Notes: generated by a model not told the origin, from the sequence alone. 64,000 nt of DNA from Pelomonas sp. Root1217 (GCF_001425705.1 NZ_LMDC01000028.1:787536-851535); one strand, 5' to 3'; positions 19,423 through 28,109 are shown, counted from the first letter of the stretch. A program made the numbers and translations.

Positions 19423-20337
19423 ATGCCAGTCTACAGCATGACCGGGTACGCCAATTCCCTGGCGCAACCCCCTAAAGCCGAGGATGGCAACAGCTCTTCG
19501 CCAGCTTCAGTGAGCGTGGAATTGCGGTCGGTCAATGGCCGTTTCCTGGACCTGTCCATGCGCATGCCCGAGGAAATGCGCGGCCTCGAACCCCAATTGC
19601 GCGAGCTGATCGCGGCACGTTTCAAGCGCGGCAAGATCGAGTTGCGCATCAACACCCAGCGCGACGCCGATGGCGCCTGGCCGCAACCCCAGCCCGAACA
19701 GCTCAACCGCCTGGCCAGCCTGGAAGCCAAGGTGCTCACCTGGCTGCCCCAGGCCGCGCCATTGTCCGTTCATGAAGCCTTGAACTGGTGCAAGAGCGGC
19801 ACGGCGGCGCCGGCCCAGTTGGATAGCGCCACGCTGGAGGCGGCGCTGGCTTGCGTGCAGGGCCTGGCCGAGGCCCGTGAGCGCGAGGGCGAGAAGCTGG
19901 TGGCCATCCTGAACGAACGCATTGCGCGGCTGCGCGTGCTGGCCGACGAGGCCGAGCCGCTGCTGCCCGCCGTCGTCGCGCGCCAGCAGCAGCGCTTTCT
20001 GGAGCGCTGGCAGGAAGCGCTGGCCACCACGGGCGCCGGCGCCAGCGTGCCGCAGGAAGCTTTGCAGGAGCGCGCGCTGAACGAGGCCGCAGCCTTCGCC
20101 ATCCGCATCGACGTGGCCGAGGAACTGGGGCGCCTGCGGGCACACCTGGAAGAGCTGACCCGCCTGCTGAAAAAAGGCGGAGAACTCGGCAAACGCCTGG
20201 ATTTTCTGATTCAGGAATTACATCGCGAAGCGAATACCCTGGGTTCCAAATCCGCCGCGCTTGAATTGACCAATATCTCCGTCGAAATGAAAGTGGCCAT
20301 CGAACAGATGCGTGAGCAGGTGCAGAACATTGAGTAG
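19423..20337 (+). CDS. YicC family endoribonuclease
   Basis: A 304-residue protein of the YicC family. The N-terminus YSMTGYANS and the SVELRSVNGRFLDLSMRMP segment are signatures, as is the C-terminal HREANTLGSKSAALELTNISVEMKVAIEQMREQVQNIE. Family members act as, or together with, RNases in sRNA turnover. In many proteobacteria yicC is followed directly by gmk; here gmk is 16 kb away. The gene contains an insertion-like linker PPKAEDGNSSSPAS after residue 16. Confidence 0.93.
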   Translation: MPVYSMTGYANSLAQPPKAEDGNSSSPASVSVELRSVNGRFLDLSMRMPEEMRGLEPQLRELIAARFKRGKIELRINTQRDADGAWPQPQPEQLNRLASLEAKVLTWLPQAAPLSVHEALNWCKSGTAAPAQLDSATLEAALACVQGLAEAREREGEKLVAILNERIARLRVLADEAEPLLPAVVARQQQRFLERWQEALATTGAGASVPQEALQERALNEAAAFAIRIDVAEELGRLRAHLEELTRLLKKGGELGKRLDFLIQELHREANTLGSKSAALELTNISVEMKVAIEQMREQVQNIE

Positions 20338-20480
20338 CGTTTCAGGCGGGCGAAGGCCAACGAGGCATTTCAGCCTGTCTGATTCGCTGCCCTGTACCGA
20401 CTGAGGGGCTGCCGGACCGAAAGCACAACTGCGTCAGGCATAGGGCAGTCTGCCGGCCGAGGGTGTGATGAGGAAATGGA

Positions 20481-20509
20481 GACGGCCTGCCTTCCCGAGG
20501 CAGGCCGTC
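20481..20509. terminator. 12-bp hairpin between yicC and convergent gene
   Basis: A perfect 12-bp inverted repeat (20481-20492 with 20498-20509) around a 5-nt loop, placed between two convergent genes. Position and strength suggest a bidirectional transcription stop. There is no T-run, so it may act as an RNA 3'-end stabiliser or Rho-assisted site. Confidence 0.55.
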
Positions 20510-20529
20510 CGAACACCGTCACTTGGAGG

Positions 20530-21150
20530 CTAGTGTTCCAGCTGACCCTTGCAGTTCGGGAGGTTGATGGTCACGTACGAATATGAACCCCAAAAAACCG
20601 TGCCAACTTCCTGCGAGGCAAGTCGGTAGGTTACTTGACCGCCAGGGGGCGCGTACGAGTACTGGGGGTGGCCCGAGGTGGATGTGTAGTTTCCAACGAG
20701 TTGGAACGGACCACCCTCCCAGCTCTTTTCCACGGTGTAGTTCTTATTGGCGTACTTTTGCCAAATGAGCTGGCCGGTCGCTCGCTGATTGATGCATCCG
20801 AGGCTGGTGGAGGTCAGCTTCACATACGGCTCCCGCGGCACCTTGGTGCAGACGTTCCGGACAGTGTTTTCGGTGGTGAAGAATGGCACGGCAGCTTGAC
20901 ATGATCCCGTGCTGTTCACCATGCGGAGGGTCACCCAAGATTCGGTCGTCTTGCTGATCCATTTCGAAAGGACGATGGGGCCGCTGCCGACCGACGTGTC
21001 TTCGTTGACCGAACACGTTGCCGTTCCTTGGTAGTAGTTGACGGCCACCTGCTCTTGCGTGCAGCTATCGACGTAGTCGTCGCCCTCGGCGGCAAACGCC
21101 AACTGAGGCGTGATGGCCACCAATGCGGTCGCCAAGAAGGTGTGTTTCAT
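20530..21150 (-). CDS. secreted cysteine-rich protein of unknown function
   Basis: A 206-residue exported protein with signal peptide MKHTFLATALVAITPQLAFA. I chose this Met because GGAGAG lies just upstream, although an in-frame extension to 21225 exists. The mature part has six cysteines (three potential disulfides) and many Tyr/Thr/Ser/Asn. The segment from about 120 to 200 (YTVEKSWEGGPFQLVGNYT then YRLASQ) looks like a fibronectin-III-type beta sandwich. Base composition is lower in GC than its neighbours, hinting at acquisition. No family is recognised. Confidence 0.6.
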   Translation of the reverse strand: MKHTFLATALVAITPQLAFAAEGDDYVDSCTQEQVAVNYYQGTATCSVNEDTSVGSGPIVLSKWISKTTESWVTLRMVNSTGSCQAAVPFFTTENTVRNVCTKVPREPYVKLTSTSLGCINQRATGQLIWQKYANKNYTVEKSWEGGPFQLVGNYTSTSGHPQYSYAPPGGQVTYRLASQEVGTVFWGSYSYVTINLPNCKGQLEH

Positions 21151-21426
21151 TTGACTCTCCCAAACAAAAAGAGGTGCATTCTTCTGTTCGGTAGTCACAG
21201 ATAAATAGGTAGGTATCCGTCCCATCTTGTTGGGACGTTTGGAAGCAACGCGGGCGCTCTCGAGCTGTGGCGTAGACCTTGGAGATTCGGTGAATCGATA
21301 AACCCCGCCAGCCTGCGAGACTGCACGTACAGGTCACCAAACTCGGGCCTGGCGAAAGAGACCTCCGGATCGCATGCGCAACGGCGCCACCCAGGCCTTT
21401 TCCGGGCTTCAGGAGCTGCGCCGGGC

Positions 21427-21513
21427 CAGCAGGATCGGCGACGCATCAAGGAGCTCGACCGAGATCTGCGACGCAAGAACAACGCCCTGGCCGAGACGAC
21501 AGCACTGTGGCGA
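21427..21513 (+). pseudogene. IS3-family transposase OrfA remnant
   Basis: Reading frame 1 here encodes RRRIKELDRDLRRKNNALAE followed by TTALWR. This matches the C-terminal coiled-coil signature of IS3-family OrfA proteins (commonly RIKELERELRRKDKALAETAALL). The frame has no start codon and hits a stop at 21535, and no OrfB or terminal repeats are visible. It is probably a decayed insertion sequence. The surrounding stretch 21151-21580 holds nothing else I can support as a gene. Confidence 0.5.
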
Positions 21514-21580
21514 AGCGCATCGCGTTTCAGCGGATAGCACTTTGCTCGCTGCGGCGAAACCGATGGCTGGCGGACGCCAT

Positions 21581-22093
21581 TCACATGTCTCCCAGCGGAA
21601 TACCGGCGCCCTTCTCATCGGCGTCAAGGGCCACGATCAACTGGGCCAGGTCCTTCTTGAGCCGGCGCAGCGTGGGTGCATCCAACGCCCGCAGCGCGCC
21701 GGGCAACACGCCGGCAAAGGGACCGGGCGCCTTGCGCAAGGTCCTTGCGCCTTCTGGCAGAAGATAGAGCTGGACGGATCTCCGGTCAGCGCCTTCCCTT
21801 CTCACTTCCACCAGTGATTTGGCGATCAAGGCCTTGACCAGATTGCTGGCCGTGGACTGATGAATGTCCATTGCGCGTGACAAGTCATTGACGCCGACGC
21901 CGGGCCGCTGCTGGACGATGCTCAGCGCCCAAACCTGGGCTCCGCCAAGCCCCGACTTCTTCTCGACCTGCTGGAAGTGCGTCTTGACGGTGTTCAGCAC
22001 CTGCCGGAACTGTCTCAGCACATGCGCAGCGTCCTCATTTTGCCGGGTATCCGCAGAAGGCTCGGGAATGCTGGTGGTGCGTTGGCTGACCAT
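21581..22093 (-). CDS. MarR family transcriptional regulator
   Basis: A 170-residue MarR-type regulator. The central winged helix includes LGGAQVWALSIVQQRPGVGVNDLSRAM then DIHQSTASNLVKALIAKSL and the wing VEVRREGADRRSVQLYLL. The N-terminal 30 residues are polar. Start ATG at 22093 lies 7 bp after the ybdK-like stop, without a clear ribosome binding site, so translation is probably coupled. It ends an operon OmpA-like lipoprotein / antiporter / YbdK / MarR. Two matching 18-bp palindromes at 25126 and 29668 are the likely operators (inference), which would make the operon self-regulated. Confidence 0.88.
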   Translation of the reverse strand: MVSQRTTSIPEPSADTRQNEDAAHVLRQFRQVLNTVKTHFQQVEKKSGLGGAQVWALSIVQQRPGVGVNDLSRAMDIHQSTASNLVKALIAKSLVEVRREGADRRSVQLYLLPEGARTLRKAPGPFAGVLPGALRALDAPTLRRLKKDLAQLIVALDADEKGAGIPLGDM

Positions 22094-22100
22094 CGACAAA

Positions 22101-23237
22101 TCATAAGGACGTGACCGGTGCCGAGTTGCGGAACCGAGCGAGTGCGGCGTCCACCATGCCCTCCGGGCTCCCGCGCTCGCCATGCTGTTGACGCAGGTAG
22201 GTCGCGTCGCTGCCCTCGTGCGTGGCCTGGTACAGGTGATCGAGCGCCGCGCGGCTCCCCAGCCGGTCGGCATGGGGTTCCAGGTGCCGCAACGTCGCAA
22301 GGATGTCCTCGCGCAACGACAGCGTTTCATAGCCCTTGGGATGCACGATGGTGCCGTCAAGACCGAAGCGGCAGGCTTGGAAGCGGTTGTAGTTGTAGAC
22401 CAGATAGTCGTCCTCAACCGGCGGTGGCTCGGTGCGCTCCAGGAGGTGGGCGCACAGCGCCTGCAGGTAGCAGGCCAGCGCTGCCGCCCGCTCCACGGTG
22501 AGTGGCGTGTCGCAAACCCTGAGTTCAATGGTGCCGAACTCCGGCTTGGGGCGGATGTCCCAATAGAAGTCCTTCATGCTCTTGACGATGCCGGTGCGCT
22601 CCATGTGCGCAAAGTAGCCTTGCTCGAATCCGCGCCAATCCAGCACGAAGGGCGCGCGACCGCTCAATGGGAAGGCGAACACGGAGTTCAGCCGCGCCGA
22701 GTTGAACAAGGTGTCCTTGCCCTGAACGAATGGCGAGGACGCGGACAACGCAATGAAGTGCGGCACGTAGCGGTTCAGCGAGTGCAGCAGGAACATCGCA
22801 TCGTCACCTGAGGCGCAGCCGACGTGCACGTGCTGCCCGAAGATGGTGAACTGCTTGGCCAGGTAGCCGTATAGCGCAGACACCTCCTTGAACCTCGGCT
22901 TCGAGTAAATCTTGCGCTGGCTCCATTGTTGGAAAGGGTGCGTCCCACCGCCGGCAACACCGACGTTGAGCGTGTCGCCAGCGCGCACCAGGGCATCACG
23001 GATGTCCCGCAGCTGAGACAGCAGGCCCGTGTGAGACGTCTGAATGTCCGTGGAGATCTCGATCATGCTTTCGGTGATCTCAGGCACCACGTTGCCAGGG
23101 AACCTTGTGCGCCCCAACAGGTCGAGCATGTCCGGACTGGCATCGATAAGATCAAAATCGCTCAGCGAGACGAGCTGCAGCTCGAGCTCGACGCCCAGCG
23201 TCAAGGCGGCTGACTTGGTAAAGGCTTCGAGGGCCAT
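22101..23237 (-). CDS. YbdK-type carboxylate-amine ligase (GCS2 family)
   Basis: A 378-residue ATP-dependent ligase of the GCS2 family; E. coli YbdK has weak gamma-glutamylcysteine synthetase activity. Conserved segments: [72 protein letters not shown] and [15 protein letters not shown]. Its start codon directly follows the antiporter stop (TGAATG), so the two are coupled. Role in making gamma-Glu-Cys or another gamma-glutamyl product is inferred; the substrate cannot be read from sequence. Confidence 0.9.
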   Translation of the reverse strand: MALEAFTKSAALTLGVELELQLVSLSDFDLIDASPDMLDLLGRTRFPGNVVPEITESMIEISTDIQTSHTGLLSQLRDIRDALVRAGDTLNVGVAGGGTHPFQQWSQRKIYSKPRFKEVSALYGYLAKQFTIFGQHVHVGCASGDDAMFLLHSLNRYVPHFIALSASSPFVQGKDTLFNSARLNSVFAFPLSGRAPFVLDWRGFEQGYFAHMERTGIVKSMKDFYWDIRPKPEFGTIELRVCDTPLTVERAAALACYLQALCAHLLERTEPPPVEDDYLVYNYNRFQACRFGLDGTIVHPKGYETLSLREDILATLRHLEPHADRLGSRAALDHLYQATHEGSDATYLRQQHGERGSPEGMVDAALARFRNSAPVTSL

Positions 23238-24425
23238 TCAGTGCTCCGCCGATTCGTGGGTTTCCCGCGCCGAGATCAGGGCGCGCTGCGTCACCACGGG
23301 TCCGGCCAGCTCCAGCAGCAAGGTCATGGCGGCCAGGGGCGCGAGTTGGTCGACAAGGTCCACTCCCAGATAGCGCGCCTGCTCAAGCAGCAGGATGACG
23401 AAGACGGATATCGGCATCATCGCGACCCCCGTCAGCATGCCCTTGCGCGCCGAGATCCCACTCCAGCGGGCGAACAAGGTGACGCCGATCACCTTGGCGA
23501 CAGCCCGCGCGGCGATCAACCCCAGTGCCAGACCGAGCCCGCTGATGACGCGTTGCCATTCCAGCGTGCTGGCGACGAACATGAACAGCACCACGGTCAG
23601 TAAGTCCCCGAGAGCCCCGAAGTTGCGCTGGGTCGCGCTGAAGGTGACGCGCCGATGGCGCGCCATCAGGCCGAAGGTCAGGGTGGCCAGCACGGGCGAC
23701 AGCTTGAAGGTATGCGCCAGCGCGACCAGCAGCATGACCGAGATGGCGAACGCGATCGTCGCGTCGCGGCTGAGGTTGCCCAGACGGCGCAGCAGCGCCG
23801 GCACGGTCATACCGAACAGTGCGCCGAGCGCCACAGACGCGGCAAGAAGCACGACGCTGTTCAGCGCGGCCTGCACCAGGCTCCCCGAGCTCTGGAAAGT
23901 CCAGACGCCGACGATCACCTTGAAGGTGAACACCGCCAGTACGCAGTTCAGGCCGGTCAGGTGGATCAGGCGTTCCGTGACCTGCCCCGAACTGCGCTGC
24001 TCGTTGACCACGCGCATCACCGCGGCCGGCGACGTGGACATCGTCAGCGACGCCAGCAACAGTGCCGTGAGCATAGGCAGCCCGCAAAGCAAAGCCAGCA
24101 GCATCACGCAGCCAAAGGTCAGTGACGACTCCAGCAGGCCGCTTGCTGCCAGCCAAGGGTTGTGCCGCAGCCAGTTGAGGTTGATGCGGTAGCCGAACTC
24201 GAACAGGATCAGGCCAAAGGCGATGTTGGCCAGCAGCATCGCCGTGCCGCCCATGGTCATTGACAGCAGCCCGGCCTGCGCTGGCCCGAGCGCGAATCCG
24301 ACGATGCCATACAGGCTGATCCGCGGCAGCCGGGTCCACCGATGGCCCAGTTCGCCGATCACCCAGGCCAACACGACGGCCATGGGCCAACCGAGTTCCT
24401 GCAGCGCAATCATTCCACCAGACAT
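23238..24425 (-). CDS. CPA2-type cation/proton antiporter
   Basis: An integral membrane protein of about 395 residues with around 11-12 hydrophobic segments, of the Kef/YbaL-like monovalent cation:proton antiporter-2 family. LASLTMSTSPAAVMRVVNEQRSSGQVTERL is the recognisable core segment. No cytoplasmic KTN/RCK nucleotide-binding domain follows, so it is a short transporter-only form. The start is uncertain: ATG 24425, ATG 24413 or TTG 24467; none has a strong ribosome binding site. It is coupled to the YbdK-like ligase, an arrangement that recalls glutathione-gated Kef systems. Confidence 0.85.
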   Translation of the reverse strand: MSGGMIALQELGWPMAVVLAWVIGELGHRWTRLPRISLYGIVGFALGPAQAGLLSMTMGGTAMLLANIAFGLILFEFGYRINLNWLRHNPWLAASGLLESSLTFGCVMLLALLCGLPMLTALLLASLTMSTSPAAVMRVVNEQRSSGQVTERLIHLTGLNCVLAVFTFKVIVGVWTFQSSGSLVQAALNSVVLLAASVALGALFGMTVPALLRRLGNLSRDATIAFAISVMLLVALAHTFKLSPVLATLTFGLMARHRRVTFSATQRNFGALGDLLTVVLFMFVASTLEWQRVISGLGLALGLIAARAVAKVIGVTLFARWSGISARKGMLTGVAMMPISVFVILLLEQARYLGVDLVDQLAPLAAMTLLLELAGPVVTQRALISARETHESAEH

Positions 24426-24514
24426 GGGGCCCCACAAAAAGAAGCACCTCGCCGGTGCCCAAGCCAATTGGCCCGCCTGAGCTCACGCGACCAGCGGGCT
24501 CGTGGCCGCCGTCG

Positions 24515-25072
24515 TTATTTGCTGCCGGGCGCGAAGGGGTACACGATGTCCGCCCGCCGGTTCTGCGCCCAGTCCGCTTCGTCGTGCCCCACGGCACGGG
24601 GCTTCTCCTTGCCGAAGCTCACAGCCTCGACCTGCGAATCCCGAACACCGAGCACCATCAGCGCTGACTTGACCGCCTCTGCCCGACGTTGCCCCAGGGC
24701 CAGGTTGTATTCCCTGCTACCCCGTTCGTCCGTATGGCCCTCTACCCTAACCTGCAGCGTCGGCATGCCAGCGAGGTAGTTGCCGTGGGCCTCCACCAGG
24801 CGTTGGTCCTGCCCGCGCAACGACGAACCGTCGTAGTCGAAGTACAAACTCCGCTCGCGGTACAGCAGGTTGTTCGGATCCAGATGGGCAGCGACCCTGG
24901 GGGCCATGGGTGCCGCCGGAACCGGACGGCCTGTCGTGCTCGCCGCGGGCGCAGTGGACGGCGGCCCGGCATAGCTGACGCTTTTGGCAGGGTCGACCAC
25001 CGTCGTGTTGCTGCATGCGGCCAAGATCAAGGAAAGGGCGCAAAGCGCCGCGCGTGACTTGAGGGTGCTCAT
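24515..25072 (-). CDS. OmpA/Pal-like lipoprotein
   Basis: A 185-residue lipoprotein. The signal MSTLKSRAALCALSLILAAC places the lipidated Cys at residue 20. A Pro/Ala/Thr-rich linker (about 30-60) leads to an OmpA-C peptidoglycan-binding domain with LYFDYDGSSLRGQD, VEGHTDERGSREYNLALGQRRAEAV and NRRADI. It resembles Pal but has no tolB or cpoB next to it, so it is an accessory paralogue. It is the first gene of the minus-strand operon and divergent from the ClC gene, with the putative MarR operator between. Confidence 0.88.
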   Translation of the reverse strand: MSTLKSRAALCALSLILAACSNTTVVDPAKSVSYAGPPSTAPAASTTGRPVPAAPMAPRVAAHLDPNNLLYRERSLYFDYDGSSLRGQDQRLVEAHGNYLAGMPTLQVRVEGHTDERGSREYNLALGQRRAEAVKSALMVLGVRDSQVEAVSFGKEKPRAVGHDEADWAQNRRADIVYPFAPGSK

Positions 25073-25125
25073 GTGACATCGGCCGGGGCAGCCGGCCCGG
25101 GAATTGGCAACACAAGCGTAACATA

Positions 25126-25143
25126 TACATTTGTGCAAATGTT
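25126..25143. promoter_or_regulatory. 18-bp palindromic operator, putative MarR site 1
   Basis: TACATTTGTGCAAATGTT is an imperfect dyad (TACATT / AATGTT around TGTGCA) in the 77-bp divergent region between the OmpA-like lipoprotein and the ClC gene. It matches site 2 at 29668-29685, read on the minus strand, at 16 of 18 positions. It ends 6 bp before the ClC ATG. Size and symmetry suit a MarR dimer, and a MarR gene closes the adjacent operon. Confidence 0.6.
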
Positions 25144-25149
25144 ATACCC

Positions 25150-26538
25150 ATGACACCTCCAACCCACCTGCAGCCTGAGCAGCCCGACGTCGTCGCATCG
25201 ATCCGCGATGATTTCGCGGACTGGCGCCAATGGCTGGGTCGGTTCGTCGTCCTGCTGTTTGCGGTGCTGGCCGGCGTATCGGTGGTGGCCTTCACATGGC
25301 TGTGCGAGCGCGCGCTGAACGGTTTTGTCGCCTTGCGGACGTTTCACGCCTGGTGGCCGTTCATCTGGACGCCTCCGTGCCTCGGCGCGCTGGTCTGGCT
25401 GACACGGCGCTACGCGCCTGGTGCTGCCGGCTCAGGCATCCCGCAGGTGATGGCCGCACTCGATCCAACGGTTGATGAGCAGGACCGGCGGCTGTTCGTG
25501 TCGCTGCGCCTCAGTGCGGCGAAAGCCGTGCTCACTGCGGGCGGACTGATGGCGGGCCTTGCCACCGGGCGGGAAGGACCGTCGGTGCAGATTGCCGCCG
25601 GCGTCATGCAACACGCCCGCCGCTGGCTGCCCAAAGGAGCGCCCGTGTCCAACCACGGCCTGCTGACCGCCGGCGGTGCCGCGGGAATCGCGGCCGCGTT
25701 CAACGCGCCGCTGGCCGGCGTCATGTTCGCGATCGAGGAGCTGAGCCGACGCATCGAGCAACGCAACAGCGGCCTGATCATCTCTGCCATCGTGCTGGCC
25801 GGCCTGATGGCCGTGTCGGCCTTCGGCAACTCGACCTACTTCGGCGTGATCCGGGTCCCGCCGCTGGAGCCGGGCTTCCTGTTTCCGGCGTTGCTCGTGA
25901 CTCTGGCGAGCGGAGTTCTGGGGGGCTTGTTCTCTCGCCTGCTCCATGCGTCGCTGGTGGGCACGCCGGACCGGTTCAGCCGCTGGCGCAAGGACCATCC
26001 CGTGATGTTCGCGGCGGCCTGCGGGCTGGCTATCGCGTTGATCGGCTGGGCCAGTGGCGGCGCCAGCTTCGGCAGCGGTTACGACTACACGCGGCGTCTG
26101 CTGGAGGGGCAGACCGACATGCCGTTGCTGTATGTCACTCTGCGTTTCGTGGCGACCTGGCTGGCGGCTTGGTCCGGAGTGCCGGGCGGTATCTTTGCGC
26201 CTTCGCTGGCCATCGGCGCGGGCATCGGCGCCGACGTGGCGCTGCTCACAGGTTGGACAGCCAGTTCATCCGCCTTGATCGCGCTGGGCATGGCGGGCTT
26301 TCTGGCCGCCGTGACGCAGGCGCCGCTTACCGCCTTCATCATCGTCATGGAGATGGTGGACGGCCATGCCATGGTGCTCAGCCTGATGGCGGCCGCGCTC
26401 GGGGCCAAGCTGGTATCCCGCTGGATCAGCCAACCGCTCTACAGCACGCTGATGCTGGCACAACTGGCGCGGCTGCAGCCGATACTCACGCCGCAATCCA
26501 AGGCCACGGGCTCCGCCGGCGAGCGCCCGATCTCCTGA
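25150..26538 (+). CDS. ClC family chloride channel/antiporter
   Basis: A 462-residue membrane protein of the ClC family. Selectivity-filter motifs are clear: GSGIPQVMAAL (about 96-106), GREGPSVQIAAGV with the gating Glu, and GGIFAPSLAIGAGIG. FNAPLAGVMFAIEEL contains the internal Glu that in CLC-ec1 marks Cl-/H+ exchange, so an antiporter is more likely than a channel. No CBS domains. The ATG has no Shine-Dalgarno sequence and lies 6 bp after the palindromic operator, so the mRNA may be leaderless or the true start may differ. A Na+/H+ antiporter follows after 22 bp. Confidence 0.92.
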   Translation: MTPPTHLQPEQPDVVASIRDDFADWRQWLGRFVVLLFAVLAGVSVVAFTWLCERALNGFVALRTFHAWWPFIWTPPCLGALVWLTRRYAPGAAGSGIPQVMAALDPTVDEQDRRLFVSLRLSAAKAVLTAGGLMAGLATGREGPSVQIAAGVMQHARRWLPKGAPVSNHGLLTAGGAAGIAAAFNAPLAGVMFAIEELSRRIEQRNSGLIISAIVLAGLMAVSAFGNSTYFGVIRVPPLEPGFLFPALLVTLASGVLGGLFSRLLHASLVGTPDRFSRWRKDHPVMFAAACGLAIALIGWASGGASFGSGYDYTRRLLEGQTDMPLLYVTLRFVATWLAAWSGVPGGIFAPSLAIGAGIGADVALLTGWTASSSALIALGMAGFLAAVTQAPLTAFIIVMEMVDGHAMVLSLMAAALGAKLVSRWISQPLYSTLMLAQLARLQPILTPQSKATGSAGERPIS

Positions 26539-26560
26539 CCCAACACTCCCTCTCTGCACG

Positions 26561-27829
26561 ATGTCCCTCGCTTCCGCCGGCCCCGCTGGGGCCACCGAAT
26601 GGGTCGCCCTTGTGTTGTTCGCGCTGGCGTTGCTTCACACGTTCGCGACCAAGTCCTTCGAACGCCTCGCGCACCGCAACGCCCGCCATGCCGGCGTGTT
26701 GCACCTGCTGGGCGAGGTGGAGGTCGTATTCGGGTTGTGGGCCGCCGTGCTGCTGCTGGCCATGGCGGCGATCAACGGCGGGGCGGCCGCGCTGACCTAT
26801 GCCGAATCGCGGCAATACACCGAGCCGCTGTTCGTCTTCGTGGTGATGGTCGTCGCCGCGTCCAAGCCGGTTCGGGCCACCGCTTCGTCGCTCGTTGCCC
26901 TGCTCGCGAGGCTGCTTCCGGTGTCAACGCCGATCGCGTCCGTCTGGCTCGCGCTGTCGTTCGTACCCCTGCTGGGCTCCGTGGTCACGGAGCCTGCGGC
27001 CATGACGCTGGCGGCGCTGATGTTGCGCGACCAGGTGTTCCGGCCAGGGCCACCCGAGTGGACCAAGTACGCGGCGCTCGGCGTCCTGTTCGTCAACGTA
27101 TCGATCGGTGGAACTCTGACGTCATACGCGGCGCCGCCGGTGTTGATGGTGTCGGGCACCTGGGGCTGGACCACCGGATTCATGTTCACCACTTTTGGCT
27201 GGAAGGCGGCCGTGGCCGTCGCCATCAACGCGACCGCGGTGGTGTGGCTCCTGCGCCGTCATCTGCGTGGCCTTGCGCAAGCCGACGCGCCAGCGCGAGT
27301 GCCAGGCGTGATCCAGTTGGTGCATCTGGCGTTTCTTGCCGGTGTGGTCGTGTTTGCACACCATCCCGTCGTCTTCCTGGGCCTGCTGCTTTTCTTCATG
27401 GGCTTCGTGCAGGCCTACCCGAAGCACCAGGAACCGTTGATCCTGAAAGAAGCGCTGCTGGTGGCGTTCTTCCTGGCCGGCCTGGTGGTGCTGGGCGGCA
27501 TGCAGCAATGGTGGCTGCAGCCGCTGGTGTCGTCTCTGTCGCCCATCGCGCTGTTCTTTGGCGCGGTCGGCCTGACGGCCATCACCGACAACGCAGCGCT
27601 CACCTACCTGGGCTCGCTGATCGAAGGCATCAGCGACCCCGCCAAGTACATGCTGCTGGCCGGCGCGGTAGCGGGCGGCGGCCTGACCGTGATCGCCAAT
27701 GCACCCAACCCCGCTGGCGTGGCCTTGCTGCGGCAGGGTTTCGATGATGAATCCATCGGCGCCGGGCCGTTGCTGCTGGCCGCCCTGCCGCCCACGATCG
27801 TCGCAGCAGCTGCGTTGCTGCTGATGTAG
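26561..27829 (+). CDS. putative Na+/H+ antiporter (PF07399-like)
   Basis: A 422-residue membrane protein with about 11 hydrophobic segments. Recognisable segments are LLGSVVTEPAAMTLAALMLRD, FVNVSIGGTLTSYAAPPVLM, GLTAITDNAALTYLGS and ANAPNPAGVALL, which resemble the putative Na+/H+ antiporter family of arsenite/ion-transporter-superfamily membrane proteins. It is downstream of the ClC gene by 22 bp, so both are probably under the same operator. The ion specificity is by family only. It is convergent with the DUF5985-like gene, 4 bp between stops. Confidence 0.82.
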   Translation: MSLASAGPAGATEWVALVLFALALLHTFATKSFERLAHRNARHAGVLHLLGEVEVVFGLWAAVLLLAMAAINGGAAALTYAESRQYTEPLFVFVVMVVAASKPVRATASSLVALLARLLPVSTPIASVWLALSFVPLLGSVVTEPAAMTLAALMLRDQVFRPGPPEWTKYAALGVLFVNVSIGGTLTSYAAPPVLMVSGTWGWTTGFMFTTFGWKAAVAVAINATAVVWLLRRHLRGLAQADAPARVPGVIQLVHLAFLAGVVVFAHHPVVFLGLLLFFMGFVQAYPKHQEPLILKEALLVAFFLAGLVVLGGMQQWWLQPLVSSLSPIALFFGAVGLTAITDNAALTYLGSLIEGISDPAKYMLLAGAVAGGGLTVIANAPNPAGVALLRQGFDDESIGAGPLLLAALPPTIVAAAALLLM

Positions 27830-27833
27830 TGTG

Positions 27834-28109
27834 CTACTTGCCGCGCGGCCGGTTCTTGTCCCAGATGGCCAGCAGGATGAGGCCATACGACAGTAGGCGC
27901 ACGCCGTAATGCGTTGGCGTGTCTTCGTTCCACGAAGGCGTCAACGCCATGTGGATGCGGTTCGCAGCCTCGATCCAGAACGACAGCATGAAGAACAGGA
28001 AAAACCTGTCGCGGGTGCTGCGCCAGTAACGCAGGAAGAACAAGCCCGCAACAAAGGTCAGCGCGGCGATGCCGCCCAGCAGGAAAGAGTTCAGCGTGTC
28101 GGTGTTCAC
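27834..28109 (-). CDS. small membrane protein, DUF5985-like (1)
   Basis: A 91-residue protein with three hydrophobic segments (about 8-27, 38-52, 67-82). FLLGGIAALTFVAGLFFLRYWRSTRDRFFLFF and the FWIEAANR segment resemble DUF5985 proteins. The GTG start overlaps the stop of the upstream gene by 4 bp (GTGA), which fixes the start. It is the last gene of a four-gene minus-strand unit. Function unknown; this gene and the next look like diverged copies of one family and may form a heteromeric membrane complex. Confidence 0.75.
   Translation of the reverse strand: MNTDTLNSFLLGGIAALTFVAGLFFLRYWRSTRDRFFLFFMLSFWIEAANRIHMALTPSWNEDTPTHYGVRLLSYGLILLAIWDKNRPRGK

Noticed and set aside
22094-22528. N-terminal extension of the MarR frame
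   Set aside because: It lies wholly within the YbdK-like gene; MarR similarity begins after the ATG at 22093.
24515-25072. Calling the OmpA-like lipoprotein the main Pal
   Set aside because: No tolB, tolA or cpoB is nearby and the linker is longer, so it is more likely an accessory paralogue.
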